In this document: positions 36,901-51,900 of the stretch, piece after piece
Layout: every line of letters begins with the position of its first letter
Position numbering within the stretch: position 1 is the stretch's first letter
From: Pyrocephalus nanus
Lineage: Eukaryota; Chordata; Aves; Passeriformes; Tyrannidae
Assembly: GCA_038380795.1 (NCBI GenBank)
Contig: CM076267.1
Location: 9,531,501 to 9,595,500, forward strand
DNA: 64,000 nt
Reading direction: 5' to 3'
Translations under genes and position numbers: made by a program
Notes under the pieces: model-generated
Told to the model about the DNA's origin: nothing
Database searches by the model: none
What the model saw: only the letters and a program-made list of their open reading frames with translations

Positions 36901-39900
36901 GAACTGACCCTATTTCTCCATGCACTTTTTTTAAGCTTTCATTTTGGAATCATAGAATAGAATCAACCAGGTTGGAAAAGACCTCCGAAATCATCACGTC
37001 CAACCCTTGATCCAACACCGCCATGGTTACAGTCTCACCTTAAAAACCTGCAGGGACAGTGAATCCAACACCTCCCTGGGTAGCCTATTCCAATGTCTGA
37101 TTACTCTCTCCGTGAAAAATTTCTTCCTAATATCCAGCCTATTTTTGTTGGGGCAATTTTGCTCCATCACTCAGTCAAATGTGCTCTGTATTACGCCAAA
37201 GCCTGGAGGAGATGGGGGGATGCTGGTGGTGTGGAAGCAGGTCCCACCAGACAAGAGCTTTGCAGAGCCTGGGAACCTGCAGAGAGCCACATTTTCCCTC
37301 TGTGTTTCCTGTACCCTTTATCATCAAGGGGAAATTTACTTCTTCCTCTACAACCTGGGCTCAGATTGGCATTTCCCCTCATCCTGAGTACACACAGTGT
37401 TCAAAAAGGGACATCCCCGGCTCTCTGCACGCCTGAAGACTTCATTTATTCCCCTCCCAGCAGGAGGAGAGGTGCTGGGGAGGGATGCATGGCCAGGCTG
37501 GGATAGCTTCCTTCTCTCCTGCTGTCTCCTCGTCCTCCCTCTGCCTGTTCAATGAGCCCAAGCTGGGAAGTGTGTTTGCCACCTGAGAAGTGTGTTTGCC
37601 ACCCTGAGCATCTGTGTTTTTGCAAGAAACAATGGGCTGAGTCTTCCCAAGCTCTGGGACAGGAGGGGCTGCTCCCTCCAGGACTCCATTGCCCACTCTG
37701 CCCCATCCCAGCATCAGATGCTCTCCTGCCCCTAGAGCCCTGTATCTGCTGCAACAGCAGGAATAACTGCTGGGAATAACAGTGGGGAGCTGCTCTGCCT
37801 GCATCTCACAGGCATAACATTATCTCTATTTTTATAGAAAGGGCACATGAACCATGCTTGGTTAAGGGATAAATCCCAGCTAAATTTAAACTTCCTGTTT
37901 TAAGGCTGCTAAATGTCTTTAAAAAAAAAAAAAAAAAAAAGAAAAGAAAAGCCAAACAAGTCACAAAGTGGCTTATGTAGAAATGTATATTTGTACTTTT
38001 TTACTTAAATATATATGCTCCAAATTGTTCAGGTATGAACTTGAACTACAGCAGCTCATTTTTTGAAGGTTTGAGCCATCCATATTTCTCTGTCTGCCAT
38101 GTCCCCAGTGCACCCAGCAGTGCTTGAGTGCTCCCAGCCCCTGTGGAGGAGCCAGTCAAGGTTCACTGTGCTGCAACAGCCATCATAGGGTTTTCCATCA
38201 CCAGCTGTTAGTCTGAAGAAACAAATTGCAAAATCCCTGGCTCTGGCTTGTGAAGCCTCAGCCCCTGCAAGCAGGGCCCTGTTGATCCAGGAACACACCC
38301 ACAGGCACCCCCAGGTCTGTGAGCAACCTGCAGGACCTCCTGTGGTCACATCTGTCGCCTGCCTATGGTCCATGGCCAAGCCTAAGGACACGCTTCAATA
38401 CTGTCTCAATAGCAAGAAGGGGTTTTTAACAACTCTGCTCCCCAAATCCAGGACACACAGCCTGCTCTGACAGCATCTCATGTGCCTGCTCTGCTTCCCT
38501 CAACGGCCCAGGCCCCCCTCCCTGTGACCCTCGTAAAGAGCTGTTGGAAGGCTCCCACACAGAAATAAACCATTTACAAGCTCCTGTGGCCTCGTACGTA
38601 GGGCCAAGGTTAATGGCAGAGGGGAAACCTGGCTGTAGAGGAAAAGCTTGTTACATCGAAAGGATGGAAGGAGGAAGTTTTTGTTTAAGTGACTGATGCC
38701 AGGCTTAAAGTGCAGCTCAGCAGGGCTCAGGCTGTGCCAGGTGGTGGGGAAGATGAGAGCAGAGTGGGTGAAGATATTGCCCACAACCTCTTGTTCAGCA
38801 TCCTCCTATCCAGGAGGTTTCTCCGGCCCTGCTGAAGTGCCCTGTGATTTTGTGACGACCTCCACAGATCCAGTGCCCCACATCCATCCAAGGGTTAGCT
38901 ACCAAAACCACGGCTTCAGCTGGGATTTGAAGCACTTGCAGCCAGCATGAACTGTCCTCACCTCCCCACTTTGCTCTGCCAGGGAAGAGCTTGCAGAATC
39001 CCAGGCAAAACTCCCCTGGAGGATGAGAATTTTGGGGATGGGATAGAAATCAAGCCCAAGCATTTGGGTGCATCTCTCAACCTCTAGTGGCAGCCACTAC
39101 ACCCTACAAACTCCACTGGTGTTTCTACACAGGAATGAAGAATTGAAGGTCAATTGGTTTCTCCCTCCCAAACCCAATTCCTACCACAGCCAGGGCTATG
39201 CTCTAGTGATGTCACTGCCAAAGTTCTTCTTTCACCCCTTCAGCTCCACCCATCCATGCCACGGCTCCTGCTCTGCTTGCAGCAGGCTCGTGCAGGACTG
39301 TGGGCTCAGCACCATCACCCAGGGATATTTGGGAGCCCTGCAGGGGAGCAGCAAAAGGACAAATCCAGATTGTGGATGTTGCCAGCACAGGATGAGGTTT
39401 GTTATTTGTGTATTTATACCTACCAGGTACATTATTTACTTATTTATGTCAAGGGTTTAGTCGAAATCTCAGAGCAAAACGCCAGCCCTGGCAGTGTTGA
39501 ACTGCTGTGTCTGGTGCGGATTTTGACTTGGCAGTCCCCTGTGCTGTGCAGTGGAGAAGCCAGGGCAGATGAAAGAGTTAAATATGGAAACAAGATCCAG
39601 AAATATAGCGGTAACCGGACAAAATTCTTTGGAGACAAATTGTTCTAAACTAGCTCAGGCTGTGATTCTGTTATCTGCTCTGCAAGAAAGGTCAGAACAG
39701 GAATATCTCTTTTTTCCCGCCCTCCCCCCTTCATTCTTCTCTTAGGAAGCTAAAAAGAAGAGCACAAAGCCCACTCCACTACAAGCTTCTTCAGGACTTT
39801 GTGTCCTTGAACCATTAGCTCGTAGGTACAGTTTAACTGCCACATCACTCATCTTGGCCCTGATTAGACCCAGATGAACACTTTCAATATTAATAGTCAG

Positions 39901-42900
39901 ATGATTTAATAAAGCTGCACAAGCAGTAAAAGTAACAATACACTTCCATAAACGGGTTCCAGATGTTGCCAAGGCAAATGCTAAACATCAAAATACAAAC
40001 TTCAAGAAAAAAAAGCTAAAAGAAAAAAAAAAAATCTGGATAAGCAAAACTTGGAACAAACTATAAACTAATTAAATGCGGGTTGAGTTTTCCAAAAATA
40101 AATTGAAGCCATAAGGATGTGATGTGAGCCAATAAATAGTACAGTTAGTCAAAGTTACTGTGGAACGACAGTTGGGAAGATGGTTTGAAGTCACCGATAG
40201 GTGGGCTCACAGTGAGCTTGGCTTACCATCAATAGGAAGGCTTGTTCTCCTGTGCCTGAGAGCGGGATCAAATCTTCTGGTATCTATAACTGGGACCCCA
40301 GAGAGGTTACTGAGAGAATATGAGATGATTTTCAAGTCAAGAAATAAAGGAAAAACGATGCCAGAAGTGCCTGTGTCTCCCTTGCAAGAGCAGTGGGGGT
40401 GATACCACCACCCAAGGACCCCAGATATTTTTTCATGCATGTCGGAGAAGATCTCCCTCCTCTCATTGCCCACATGGCACCCACACTGTCTGCTTGGCCA
40501 CCTGCAAAGCCCATTGAAGCACCACTGCTGTAGTCAATAACCCATCCTCTTCCCCCATAAAAGAATCATTGAAAACAGCTCTCCAAGGGAATTTCATACC
40601 AATCCCATGCTGCAGCCACAGAAGTAGTCAGCCCCCAACAGATGAGCTCTTTGCTTGTTTGCCAGGGGCTCAGCTGCTCTTATTGCAGCTGTAAGAATAC
40701 AGCAGGGGGCTTTTGTTAGCCCCTCTCTACCAGTGCATTCCCAGGGAGCAGGTAGGTCGTCCACCACCCATCTCTGGCTCCAGCTTTCTGCACGCTGAGG
40801 TCCCCATGGAGGGAAGATCACTAAGGAGCAAGCCTGGGGTGCATGGAGGTGCAGGCACAGTGCATCTGTAATAGCAGAGGAGAAGGTGCTGTGTAGCACA
40901 AGCAATGGCATGGGCAGGCAATGAACGCTTTCAGTTCTCACATATTCTCCCTGACATGCTTTTTCAGAACACCTGAACACCATAGAGGCTTAAGGAAAGG
41001 TGCTTGGTGTGAGATCCCCAGCTTTCCCCTTCCCAGGGTGGAAGGGGACCAAGGCCTCTGCCACCCAGGACTTCCACTATGCAACCTTCAGACTATGCTC
41101 TGTCTTGCCATGATAATTACCCTTACACTGCTTGTATTTCTCAATGACAAAGAAAAACTGATAATTTTCAGGTCATAAACACTCCACCTAGGCCCTCTTT
41201 TGTGTGTATCTCCAAGTACCCCAGAATGGGGCTGACACTAACTCAGCATTCACAGAGGGCTGCCCAGCTTGCTGTTACTGTGGTGGCTCTGGGAGCTCTC
41301 TGCATCATCTTTTCCATGCAGGTCAAGGTGTAATCCCCAGACTTTTCACTTGGAGAGACTAAGGCCATGGAGATTAGTTGAGGTGATCTGCAGCTTTCTC
41401 TAACCAGCAGCACACGAAAATGCAGGACTGGGGAGCACTTCCACATCGACCCTGCAGATATGTTGCTCCTGGAAACACCCAAGTAGGTGTCCTGATGGAA
41501 ATCCAGCCTGCACTGGGACCTGCTTTCCCACCTCAGTGAGCCTGGGTTCAGCAGTGAGTCCTTTGTCTGCTGCCAAGTTTAGGATTAGGCTTTACCTTGG
41601 GCTTTCATCCATGGGTAGCGACATAACTACACAATAACAGAGCCTCTCATAAAATTATTATGAGAACAAACAAATTCCTTCCCTTTTATAAATGCAGTAC
41701 TTTGTTTTTCAGACTAAACCAACAGCAGAGCTGATGAGCTCTGCTCTCTTGCTGACCCATGTGAGAGCACCAGGTCCTTGGTGTTCTCCACCAAGGTTAT
41801 TCCTGAGCTGCCCCCTCCACGAAGAAACACTCAGTGCCACAGTTGTACATCAGGGTAATTCCTATGTCCTTATTGCCAAGAGATCCTACACAGGGTCAGA
41901 AGTTCCCTTTGCAGTTTCCCGGCATGACCTGTTTATCAGAGGTCCCAGATTTCTTGCACTCAGGTCCAGCTTGAGCTGCTGGAAAGCGCCTGGTCTTGTT
42001 GTGGCATCCTGCTGTGCTGCAGAATCTCCCCAGAACCAGACCTCAGAATGCTGTACTTTTATTTCGGAAGCAGCTTGGCTTCCTCCAGCACACTTCTGTT
42101 CTCCAGTGGTGGGGTCTGGTGCTACTTTCCGCTGCTGAATCAAAGGCGTTTTTAGTATTGGGCTGCTCTTCTCCAGCCATGTGTTTTACACTTTATCTTC
42201 ACAGGAGAGATAGAGCGGACCAAATGGAGCTGAAAAAACTTATAATCCTATTTTTTGCCTCTGCAAGGCATGAGCCACTGGCTCTGCCAGGAAACCCAGC
42301 AGTGCACAGGCTGCCTTCGGATAAGAGGACCAGGCTCTGCCCTCAGGTATGTGGTCCCACATCTCCCTGCATTATAAATACTGTACTTGGCAGAGTACAG
42401 TATGGAGCAAGGAATAAGCCAGAAATGTTTCCTGGTGAATAAAAAAGGACTGATTTTGATTGCATTAGGCATCAGTGCTTCACAGTGCCAGGAAGACATG
42501 CAGTATACATTTCTGGTTTGCTTGGACCTTTTTCAAACAGGCTGGTAACTGACTTATTCCACCACTTATTTTTCCTTTGTGAAAATATCCCTTTAAATTA
42601 AGTGTTTAGCAAATACTGCTTAGTCCCATTACAAAGTAAATTGGGTATGGATCGTACCAAGCAGGCTCCTCCAATCTCCTTCAGATGCCTAAATTACATC
42701 ATGATCTAACTTCACCCCGGGGAGAGATGAGCTCTGCAGATTACTGTCCATCCTTCTGCTTTGGTAATCTCTGACATTTCTTGGGTCCCTTTCACAAGTT
42801 TTCTCTGCATCAGCACAATGACTCTGCTTTTGGGGTGCTGGGACATTTCATACAGATGTATCCCAGGGTTGCACCTCAACAAAGCTGGCAGCATCCAGGC

Positions 42901-45900
42901 AAGCTGGGGTGCCAGGGGCCAGCGAGGTGATTCCTGGCACTTGGCAGGGAGAATTTGGTCAGAGCAGTTTCCCTTTGATTTTGGTCAGTTGATGTCTGCG
43001 CCTGTGGGCAATGACAGGGCTCCTCCGTCCGCCCTCAGAGCCACTTGTCTCCTCCATCCACTTGACAAGATCTCAAGTTTCCTTCCCAGATTTCACTTTC
43101 TGACCCCCAAAGCTGCTCCTTAGGGGACAGCCCCTGCTCCATCCCTTTGGTCCCTTGCCTGGATCCCGGGGCTCTGGGGGTGCTGAGCCTGGGTCTGGTT
43201 TGTGTCCGGCTGGGGGCTGGCAGGGAGCAGCCCGCTGCTGCCATGACTGGGCTGGACACCTGAGTTGGGGGGGCTGCAGGGGCAACTATTTGCCATGCTG
43301 TGCTCTCGCTTGTGTTTAAAAACAACAACAGCTCAACTGACTCATAGATCCTACGGCCTCTGAGTCATTTTTTATTTCTGGATTTCACTGCTCTGCCCTT
43401 TGCGATGAAGGGAGCTGCATGCGCGCGCACACACACACACACACACACACATCAAGTTCACGTTTGTTTTTCCCCTATAAAAACAAAACGATTTCCATAC
43501 CATTAATGAAACAGAAATTATTTGACTTTGCGTACCCTGGCTTTTATTTTCCATTGTATAAACTCTGCAGATGAAATAATGATGGTTGTAAAGTAAACCT
43601 CTCTTTCTTTTTTTTTTTTTTCCTTTCCCTTTCCAGGCAGCCTTTTTTTGAAATAGCAATAGGGAGTCACAGGCTTGGCTTGCGCTGTGCCTGTAGTAAT
43701 TAACCCCTTCGTCCCTAGCTTTTCCTCTGCTGGAAGTTAGCCACAGCGTGGGTGAAGACATCAGCAGGTCTCCTCTGGGACTAGAGGCAAAGCGGGGGAG
43801 CAAAGAAGGCAGGGAAATGTGGGAAAGGAGGCCAAGAGCTGCTCTGTGCAAAGCAGTGGAGTGTGCCTGGAGAGATACACCCATGGGCTGGACAGCTTTC
43901 TTGGGAGAGCCAGGGTGCTGGCACTGCAGAGCCTGAGGCACCCGCAGTCTTCCTGCACACCCCAGTTTTCGGGTGCAAGGGAGCACCACAGTTTTGTGTT
44001 TAGCCTGGCAATCCTGTCCTGGGTCATCTCCCTTCCCTCTCACTCCCTGGGGACCACCACTGAAGTGTTCTCTCTCTTCCACATGCCACTGCAGAAATAA
44101 TCTGTGGTAAATAATTAATCACCTAATCTTGCTCTCTCTGTTTACAGGGCCGTTATGGTTTTATGAAGTATTCAGAGGAAAATTATTAGGATGAGGTAAT
44201 GCCTTACACGAGCGGCAGATACAGCCGGAGCTGGGCGAGCACGTGCCTGCCTTGCCCTGCGGGACGGGCTGAGCTGCCCTCCCTGCGGGAGCGTGACCTC
44301 TGCTTTTGATAGACCCTCACCATTACACACAGTCTGCCCACGCAATCTGTCTGTCTTCGAGGCTCCTACACACTCCACAAGCATTTTTCCTGATCACATC
44401 TATCATGCAGCAGCACAACCCTGCACCCCCACCCCAGCACCGGTTCAGATGGTTCAGCGATGCCAGGCCCGGGCGGGTTAGTGACACTGACTGAGATACT
44501 GTTCCACTTCCCAGACTGGGTGATGTGTTTTATATTATTTCTCTTGGATTTATTAAGCATTATGTAACTGGCTAACCAATCCCGCATGCGATGCAATCGT
44601 GGCTGATTTCATGTCAGTGGAAAGTAAACAAAAAATTGCTCTGAAGTGGCTGAACTGAAATCCATTTCCACATGCAAAGCAATTCCTGGAGGATCTTCCC
44701 CATCTCCTCGTGACTGCTTTGCATCCAAGCTCTCATGCAACGCATTACAAAAGAGTTATGGAAAAATTGCACATAGAACATGACACTGTCTTACAAGCAA
44801 AAATTATTAAGATGAAGCTTATTTTACGTAAACATTTTTAAAGCAGCTTTGTGGATTTTTGCTGCCCCTTGAAATGTGTTACAATTGCCTATTGCTTGTC
44901 TTTTAGCTGGGTAACTCCTTCAAATGGGAAAACTATTCACCAAAGAAAGTCTGGCATAAAGTTTGAAAAACAAGGCAAGTCCTGAGGTCCTGAAGCCCAG
45001 CAGGACCCAGCCCAACACGACAAGGAAGATGTTCTCCCTTGCTGAGCTTTGGAAGTATCAGGTGATGCAAAAATTATACCCCATTAGACTCTGAACCCAA
45101 GCGCTCCCAGGAGCCCTTTCTTTCTGGTGTTATGAGCAACATCCTCCCCATTAACACCACTTTGCACCCAGAGACATTTACCTGAGGATGGAGGAATGTG
45201 GAATGGATAAAACAGTAGTGGTCTTGCACTATTTCATTTGTTGTTCCTCAGTGTCTGAAACATTCAGCAGTGTTTGAAAATTTTGTGTATTTCTGGATCC
45301 ATTTTGCCAATGCACTTCACTGAAACATCAGTATAAAGTTGGAGACTGGGGGTTACCTGGTTGTGTGTTATTTGCATTATTTTTCAGTAAGCCCCCATGG
45401 CAGCCAAGCACCTGCTTCACCTGGGCAAGAAGCTAAGTCAAATTATGGTGAATTGCTGTATCAGACCTAGCTGGGCTGATGGATCATGGAACATCATTTG
45501 ACACTTGCTGGGCTGCAACTTGAACATAAAGGTGGCACCAAGCCACGATCCAAGGTCAGATGATGTTTGTGAAAGGGCAGGATGGGACAGCCCTGAAAGT
45601 GCAAGTTCACAGCTCCATGTGGGTGTCAGCCTTGTGCTGACTCTCTAGATAAGCACAGTTGTCCCACAGCAAACAGGTAACCCATAAGCTAGGGGGTTGT
45701 CCACTGTTCTGGAGGCTAGTTTACTTCTTTGGGAGATGAGCAGGGATGCTCTGCATCCTGCCTTGAAAAGGTGGCTCAAGGAGGGGTTGAAGATGAGCAC
45801 AGGACAGAAGGTTAGCACAGGAGTCCCTCACACTGCACAGGACAGCAGCTTAACAGTGGGCTTTTCACTCCCCCAGTGCCAAGTGCATGCTGGCTGCTGT

Positions 45901-48900
45901 GGGTCGCTGTGTAATTATGGCTGGTACCTCCAGAGCCATTACCACATCAGGTGCAAACCTCCCTGGCAGACAAAACCAGTTGTGAGTTTGCCCAGTAATA
46001 ACTGTACTTATCCCATCAGGCGTTTGGCAGCAGCTGGTTAAAAACTGGGCTACGAAAGTCAGATGTGAGGAGCTATGACACAAACCAAATTTCATGGCCA
46101 TCCTGTGTCTGAAGGTGCGGCTCAAGACCTCAGCTGGCAACAAGTCCCCTTCATTTCAACTATGACCCCATTCCTTTATTTTCCTGTCTTTTGCTGTCCT
46201 TTCTACCCATGCGTTGTATTGGAAAAGCCTTGAGAGAGCAAGCAAGCCAGCAGCGCAGCCTGAACAGGTTTGGGTCTGAGAGGAAAAAAACCCACAGCCT
46301 GGGGTCAGCCCATGTATTCAGGCAGTCCTGTGTGGTCACCTGCACCAGGATCACTTCACAGCCCCACGGCCTCAGCAACTCCCACGAGCCCAGACAGCGT
46401 GTGATGGGAACATGCCATTTCTCCTTGTCAGATGGAAAGCAATTTATCCAGGGTCTGAGGAGGTGGGGAAATGCTGAGTTTCAGCAGTTCACAAGTAGTT
46501 TTAGCAGCTCTACCGGCACCTCTGTTTATCTGGGGCTTTGCAGGGTGAAGCAATGCATTAGCATATGTCATGGCATGGTGTGCGTGGGCTGTCAGTGGGG
46601 TCTGCAGAGGGCTATGCTGCCACATCCCCTGTGGAAAGTGCCTTCTGATATTGGCAGGTTTGCATGCCATGTTTTCAGAAGGCTCTGAGATTTCAGCCCT
46701 TTGAAGAGCACTTTGCAGTGATCCAGTTTTGACTAAATTTTTCTCTTAAAAATAAGTCCCTTTTCCCACCTCCCACACTGCTTGGGAGAAGGAGTCACAG
46801 CCTGGCCACATGCAGCTGGTTTGAGCTCATCTTGTCACAAGTCACTGCAGAAATTGCTGAGTATTTCAAGCACTTTCAGGACTGGGAGGTGAATGGCAGA
46901 AGGTAAGAGTCAACAAACTCCACACTGCTGTTGCCATCATTTTTTTTGCTCTTGTTTCTGCAGAGGTACCAATAGTCTATCTTATATCCCATTTAACTGC
47001 AGCTTCTGCAGATCATTCTCAGGAAGATCTTGCAAAGAGGAGTACCCCTTTTTACAATTAAAAAGCTGCAACAATGACCAAGGAGAAAAAGCACATGAGG
47101 TGCAAGTTGGTAGCAGACATCGCTCTGTCTAAACTTCAAGTTCAAGTAAAATTATTGCATGGCAGTCAGGGGTTTTTTACTATTATCATCATATTATGCT
47201 CTGGAATTCAGTTTTGTGTACATTTTTCAGACTCTGCAGGAATCCTGGATCTCTGTGAATAGATGGAATTGAAATGTAAAGATATCATCCAAATAGGTAA
47301 ACACATCAGAAACATTATCTGGGTCACATTTGGGCAATGGAGTTTGCTCTGTTTTAAGTGCAAATGGTTTACTGATGATTTAGATGAACTTCCTGAGGAG
47401 TGTTTGAAATTCCTGGCACATGTTCGGTTTGCCATCTGCTAGAAGGTCTTTGATGAGCCCACAAAGAGACATTAGACTGGAGCTGCACTTCATGTCTGGG
47501 TTGGACTTTTTGTGATTGACTAGTTTGTATTTTTTGCATTTATATTACTTTGATACCCAGGGAATCAGATCAAGTGGGGCTTGCAATGGACTCTGCGACA
47601 AGCTGCTGGGGCAGAGATGCTCTGTTAATTTTCCATCCATGTGCTGTCATCAGCTTGTACCAGCACTGCCAGTTCTTTATGTCTGCTAAAATTATTATGC
47701 AGAGTTGAGTTTTGCCCTCATTTAGACCACATCGAACAGTAATTAAATAATTTCTGCTGTCAGGGGGAACTTGAACTTGAGACTAGCTTGGATTACAGAC
47801 ACAAAAAACTTTTTCCCTTCTCAGAAGTGTCCCACATTTAGCGTGTAAATGGATGGTGTGTTCTTCTCTTTCATGCCTTTCTTGATATATTTAAAATATC
47901 TTTTAGAGAGTTTGTGTTGTAACCTTCCAAAAAGCACTGCCCAATAGGGTTGAATTCAACTTGAACATTTTCCACTTTCTAAAGCAGGAGGGAGCTATGG
48001 CAGGAGGGCAGAAGGAGCAGGAGTTTGGAAAGGAATTTTTTTCAGGAATGGAACAAAGAGTCCTGTTGACAGAACCTAAAGTGCTTTTTCTCTGCACGTG
48101 AGAGTAACAGGAGCTTTCTTGTCTTTGTGATGCATCTCAAGAGATCCCACTTGCAGGAGAAGGAGAAGGTTCCCACAAGTCCCAGCCACTGGGCAGAGCT
48201 GCAGCACAGCTCCAGAGAGACTTGAGAGCTGGAGGGGATGAGGTGCAGGGGGCAAAGCTGCTCCTCCAACACAGAGAAAATGATGAAGAGGGGGATGTTC
48301 TCTATTCATCATCTTCTGCTCCGAGATCTCATCATTTTGCAGTAGTGCACTGCCTTTTCAACTCAGCATCCTGCCTCTGGACACCTCCTGAAACATGGTG
48401 AATCTGAGCAGCACTTCTGCCCCAGAACTGCCTCCCAAGCTACGGCCTGTTGCAGAGCTGATAGTCCTGGCAAGGGTGAAAGGAAAGCTCAGAGGCTTGT
48501 AACACTGTTTTACAGCAGGTGAATGCAGGGCAAAGACACAAATCCACAGTAAACTTGTGCTGAGATCGCACTCCCGAGCAAACGGCCTCTGCCTCTGGTG
48601 GGAGCATCTGCGACCATTTTCTTCCATCGAGTGCCTTCTGACATATTAAAGACATGGCAGGAACTGAGCTCCCAGGGGATCCACTGGTCTTATTTCTGTG
48701 GATGCTTGTACCCTGGATCTATTTGAAGAAGGATGATTCATTCAACTTCTCGAGCTTATAGCTCTGTGTGTCACTTCCCATTGTAAGAAGAAGGGTCTTG
48801 TTTGCTATCATGGACTGGTTGGGGCTAATTTTGGGACAGATCTAGCATGGAAAAAATGCTGTACACAGCAAGACAGCAGCTGATTCAATTTCTTCCATGC

Positions 48901-51900
48901 TGCATGCTGATGTTTAGAGTCTCCCAGGCAGGAAGTTTTATCAAGCAACATCAAACAGATGTTCCTCATCGTGTCCCAACTGCATTGACTGGAAACCTGC
49001 TCTGTCAAACACTCGCTGGGGATACAGGCATTCGTTCTCCATAGACAGCATTTTATTAAACAATCCACCTGAAAACAGCAACGGATCTTTCTAAAGAAAT
49101 ATCTATACAGTGTTAGTTGTGAAGACACCAGAAGCACTTGCAGTCATGGTGCTCCCAAGAACTGTTTCCAGGAAGGGGGCTGAGCTACCGATTTTGCAGG
49201 AAAAGGGGAGAAATTCTTCTCTGGATTTTCAGTGCTGGACACAGCATGAATTCACATTAGCAATAGCATCTTTCTGATGGGGTGCATGGCGCACTATGGC
49301 AATGCAGGACACAGCCAAGCCTTCTGGTTTGGGACAACTGAAGTGAGAAGGGATCAGTATCAAAATCCCAAGGTTTTGCATTGTTAATCTAAGGAAAAGG
49401 CCCCTCTTAGTAGCCAAGAACTTCAGCAGATGTCGCTGGGCCTCCCAGATGCAAAGATATGAGTGTTGTTCCCAAAGGGAACATCTTCACAGAGGTGTTG
49501 GAGGAACTGAAAAGATTAGGAGAGACTCAGATATTGGGGCAATATCAAGCTCTCAGGGTGTTTTTCAGGGCTCAGTCTTGCCTGGACCCCAGGCCATGGT
49601 AATAAACCAGCCCTGTTTGCTGGCTGTCATGGTTGTGCTAGTTCCCATTGCTGGTACAAACTTGTCTGTACTGCTTTGAGTGCAGGGCATGCATTAGGGG
49701 GTGTGTGATGGTCCTGGACTCTCCAGCTCCCAGACATGGCCAGAGGACTTGCCATCATATACTGCAAGGGCAGGACAAAAGCTCTTTGCAGATTGAGTGA
49801 AGGCAGGCTGGCATTTCTTTCAGAAACCTTCAGGCCTCATATTCTGGAGCCAGGGTGGAAGCTGCTGAGCACAATTTTCTTTGGACATCTCCTTATCTAG
49901 AAGGACTGGAGTTTTGGGTCCAGTGGAGAGTAAATGACATAGAGCTAAAGGGAACATCTCCATCCACAGCGTGGCAAGATGAGACATCTTCCCACAGGTA
50001 GAGTATGCCCAGTATGATGTTGCTTCAACCACTGTGAGAGTTGTTGCCTACTTTGAGACGGGCAGGGGTGGAACTGGAGCGCAGGGCTTCGAGAAGTGAC
50101 ACTCAACAGCTGCCACCTCTGGAACTGCACATCAAGTCCCCATGACAGCTTCTAATTACACAGTGCAAGTACTGAAAAGGCACTTCAAAAATAAAAAAAT
50201 AAAAAAAAAAATAATAAAAAAAAAAGGTTTAATCTTCAATCCAAATAACCCTGTGTAGTTACGGGTAGCACTGGGTTGAGGCATGTCCTTGGTCTGCTGG
50301 AGTTCACAGGGGCAGTAGCCCCCATCCAGCGCAGACTGGCAGGCTGCGGTGCACAGCTGGACACATTAATTACCCCAACGCCAGGATGCATTTGCTGTAG
50401 TATAAATCAGCTGTCGTCTGTCAGGCATGTTCCTGGCTTATCAATGGGAAGGAAAACACTGCAGTGGAACAGCTCCATGAAAGGGTAGGTTCTGGAGCGG
50501 TGTAATTGGTGGGAGCATGGGCTGAAGAGGGGATTGCACGATAAGCAGGCTCTCCCACTTCTCCTAAAATTTTAACAGTTACCAGCAGCTGGCAGGAGAG
50601 TTTCAACCCTACATGGACTGTAGTAAAAAGATGAACCAACTGATGAAGAAGAAATAAGACTCTGATGGATGCTACAGATCCTTTCTGGAGGCAGGATCAC
50701 AACAGTTGACTCTGAACTCAGGGATGTGCATGCAAGCAGGGCCAAGACAGCTTTCAGCCATCCCTTCACTTCCCCTTAAAGACCCCTAAGGAAATGTTAT
50801 CCCACAGTTGGGGTCCAGCATGGAGATAATGTAGCTGTAATCCCCTGGTTTGATAGGGCAGGCAGCCATCAGTGGTGTTATCTCCCCTCTGCGTGGAGGC
50901 CCCTTCCAGCGCGAGGCTTTCACTTGGCACGCAGCTCTAAACATGGGATGTGAAAAGAGCAAAGTGTGTGGGAGCTGCTGATTTTGTCTCCTTGGTGGGA
51001 CTGTTTTTTTTTAATAAAAAGATCAGATGTTGCACTTCCTTGAAAACATGACAATCTATGGGAGAGTTCATTAGTTTATGGCAAGCTGCAACACTGTGGA
51101 ACCCGGCAGAAAGCAAATGTTATTGCAAAGAGTTATCACTAAGGGGAGAGGAAAACAATGTCCTGAGGAAACAAACTCGACAGAGCAAAACACAGAACAA
51201 TATAAAGCTGTGGAGTACAGGCAGTAGAGCTGAATATTTTCTCAGTATAAAAGCCCCTAGTCACCCCTTTTTAATGCCAGTGCTTGCTTTCTGCATGTTC
51301 AGTGAATACGTGGGATACAACTGTCCAGAACTCCATCTCTAATGGGAGTAACAAGTATCATGATTGCAGCTGGCTGAATTTATTTACTACTAGTAAACAA
51401 AAATGTCTTTGTGACCATTATTAAATGGCGATAACACCAGTAAAACACCAGTAAGCATCAGTTTTACTGTTGGTTTGTGTTTTTTTTTGTTTGGGAGTTT
51501 TTTTGGGGGTCAGGGAATTATATTTCAAAAAGGACTTTCCTCCACAAAGCCCCCACCAAAACACAGATTTGAGCAGCTTTAATGATGACCAGCCTGCCTC
51601 AGGCCTGAGAAAAGCTGGAGGTGCAAGGGGAGAGGAAATGCCAGTTTTCATAAATCTGACATAGCTGTACGCTGCCAGTCCTCTTAACCTTCAGTTAATC
51701 TAAGTAACCAGACTGAAACAGTAATATTGGATTCGGAGAAGTGTAAAGCTGAATTCAAAATAATCCATTCCTTTCCTTGCTGAATCTCTTGCCACTTGCA
51801 ACACTGCAGAGGACTCCGGTTCTGCATTGTCAGGGTTTTTCTTGTGTTTTCCCCTTTCATTTCCTAACTGGAGAATTTGTTCCAGCTTTGTTCTTCTTTA

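Noticed and set aside
37921..37955. Poly(A) end of a processed pseudogene
   Set aside because: No poly(A) signal, gene-like body or target-site duplication could be seen upstream.
43372..44082. Minus-strand open frame of 236 codons
   Set aside because: It runs through the AC microsatellite and a poly-T tract and gives low-complexity, protein-unlike sequence.
50572..50769. Signal-peptide-like minus-strand frame ([16 protein letters not shown]), first considered as receptor exon 1
   Set aside because: Its first codon is GTG, not ATG, and the exon at 55808-55859 fits better.
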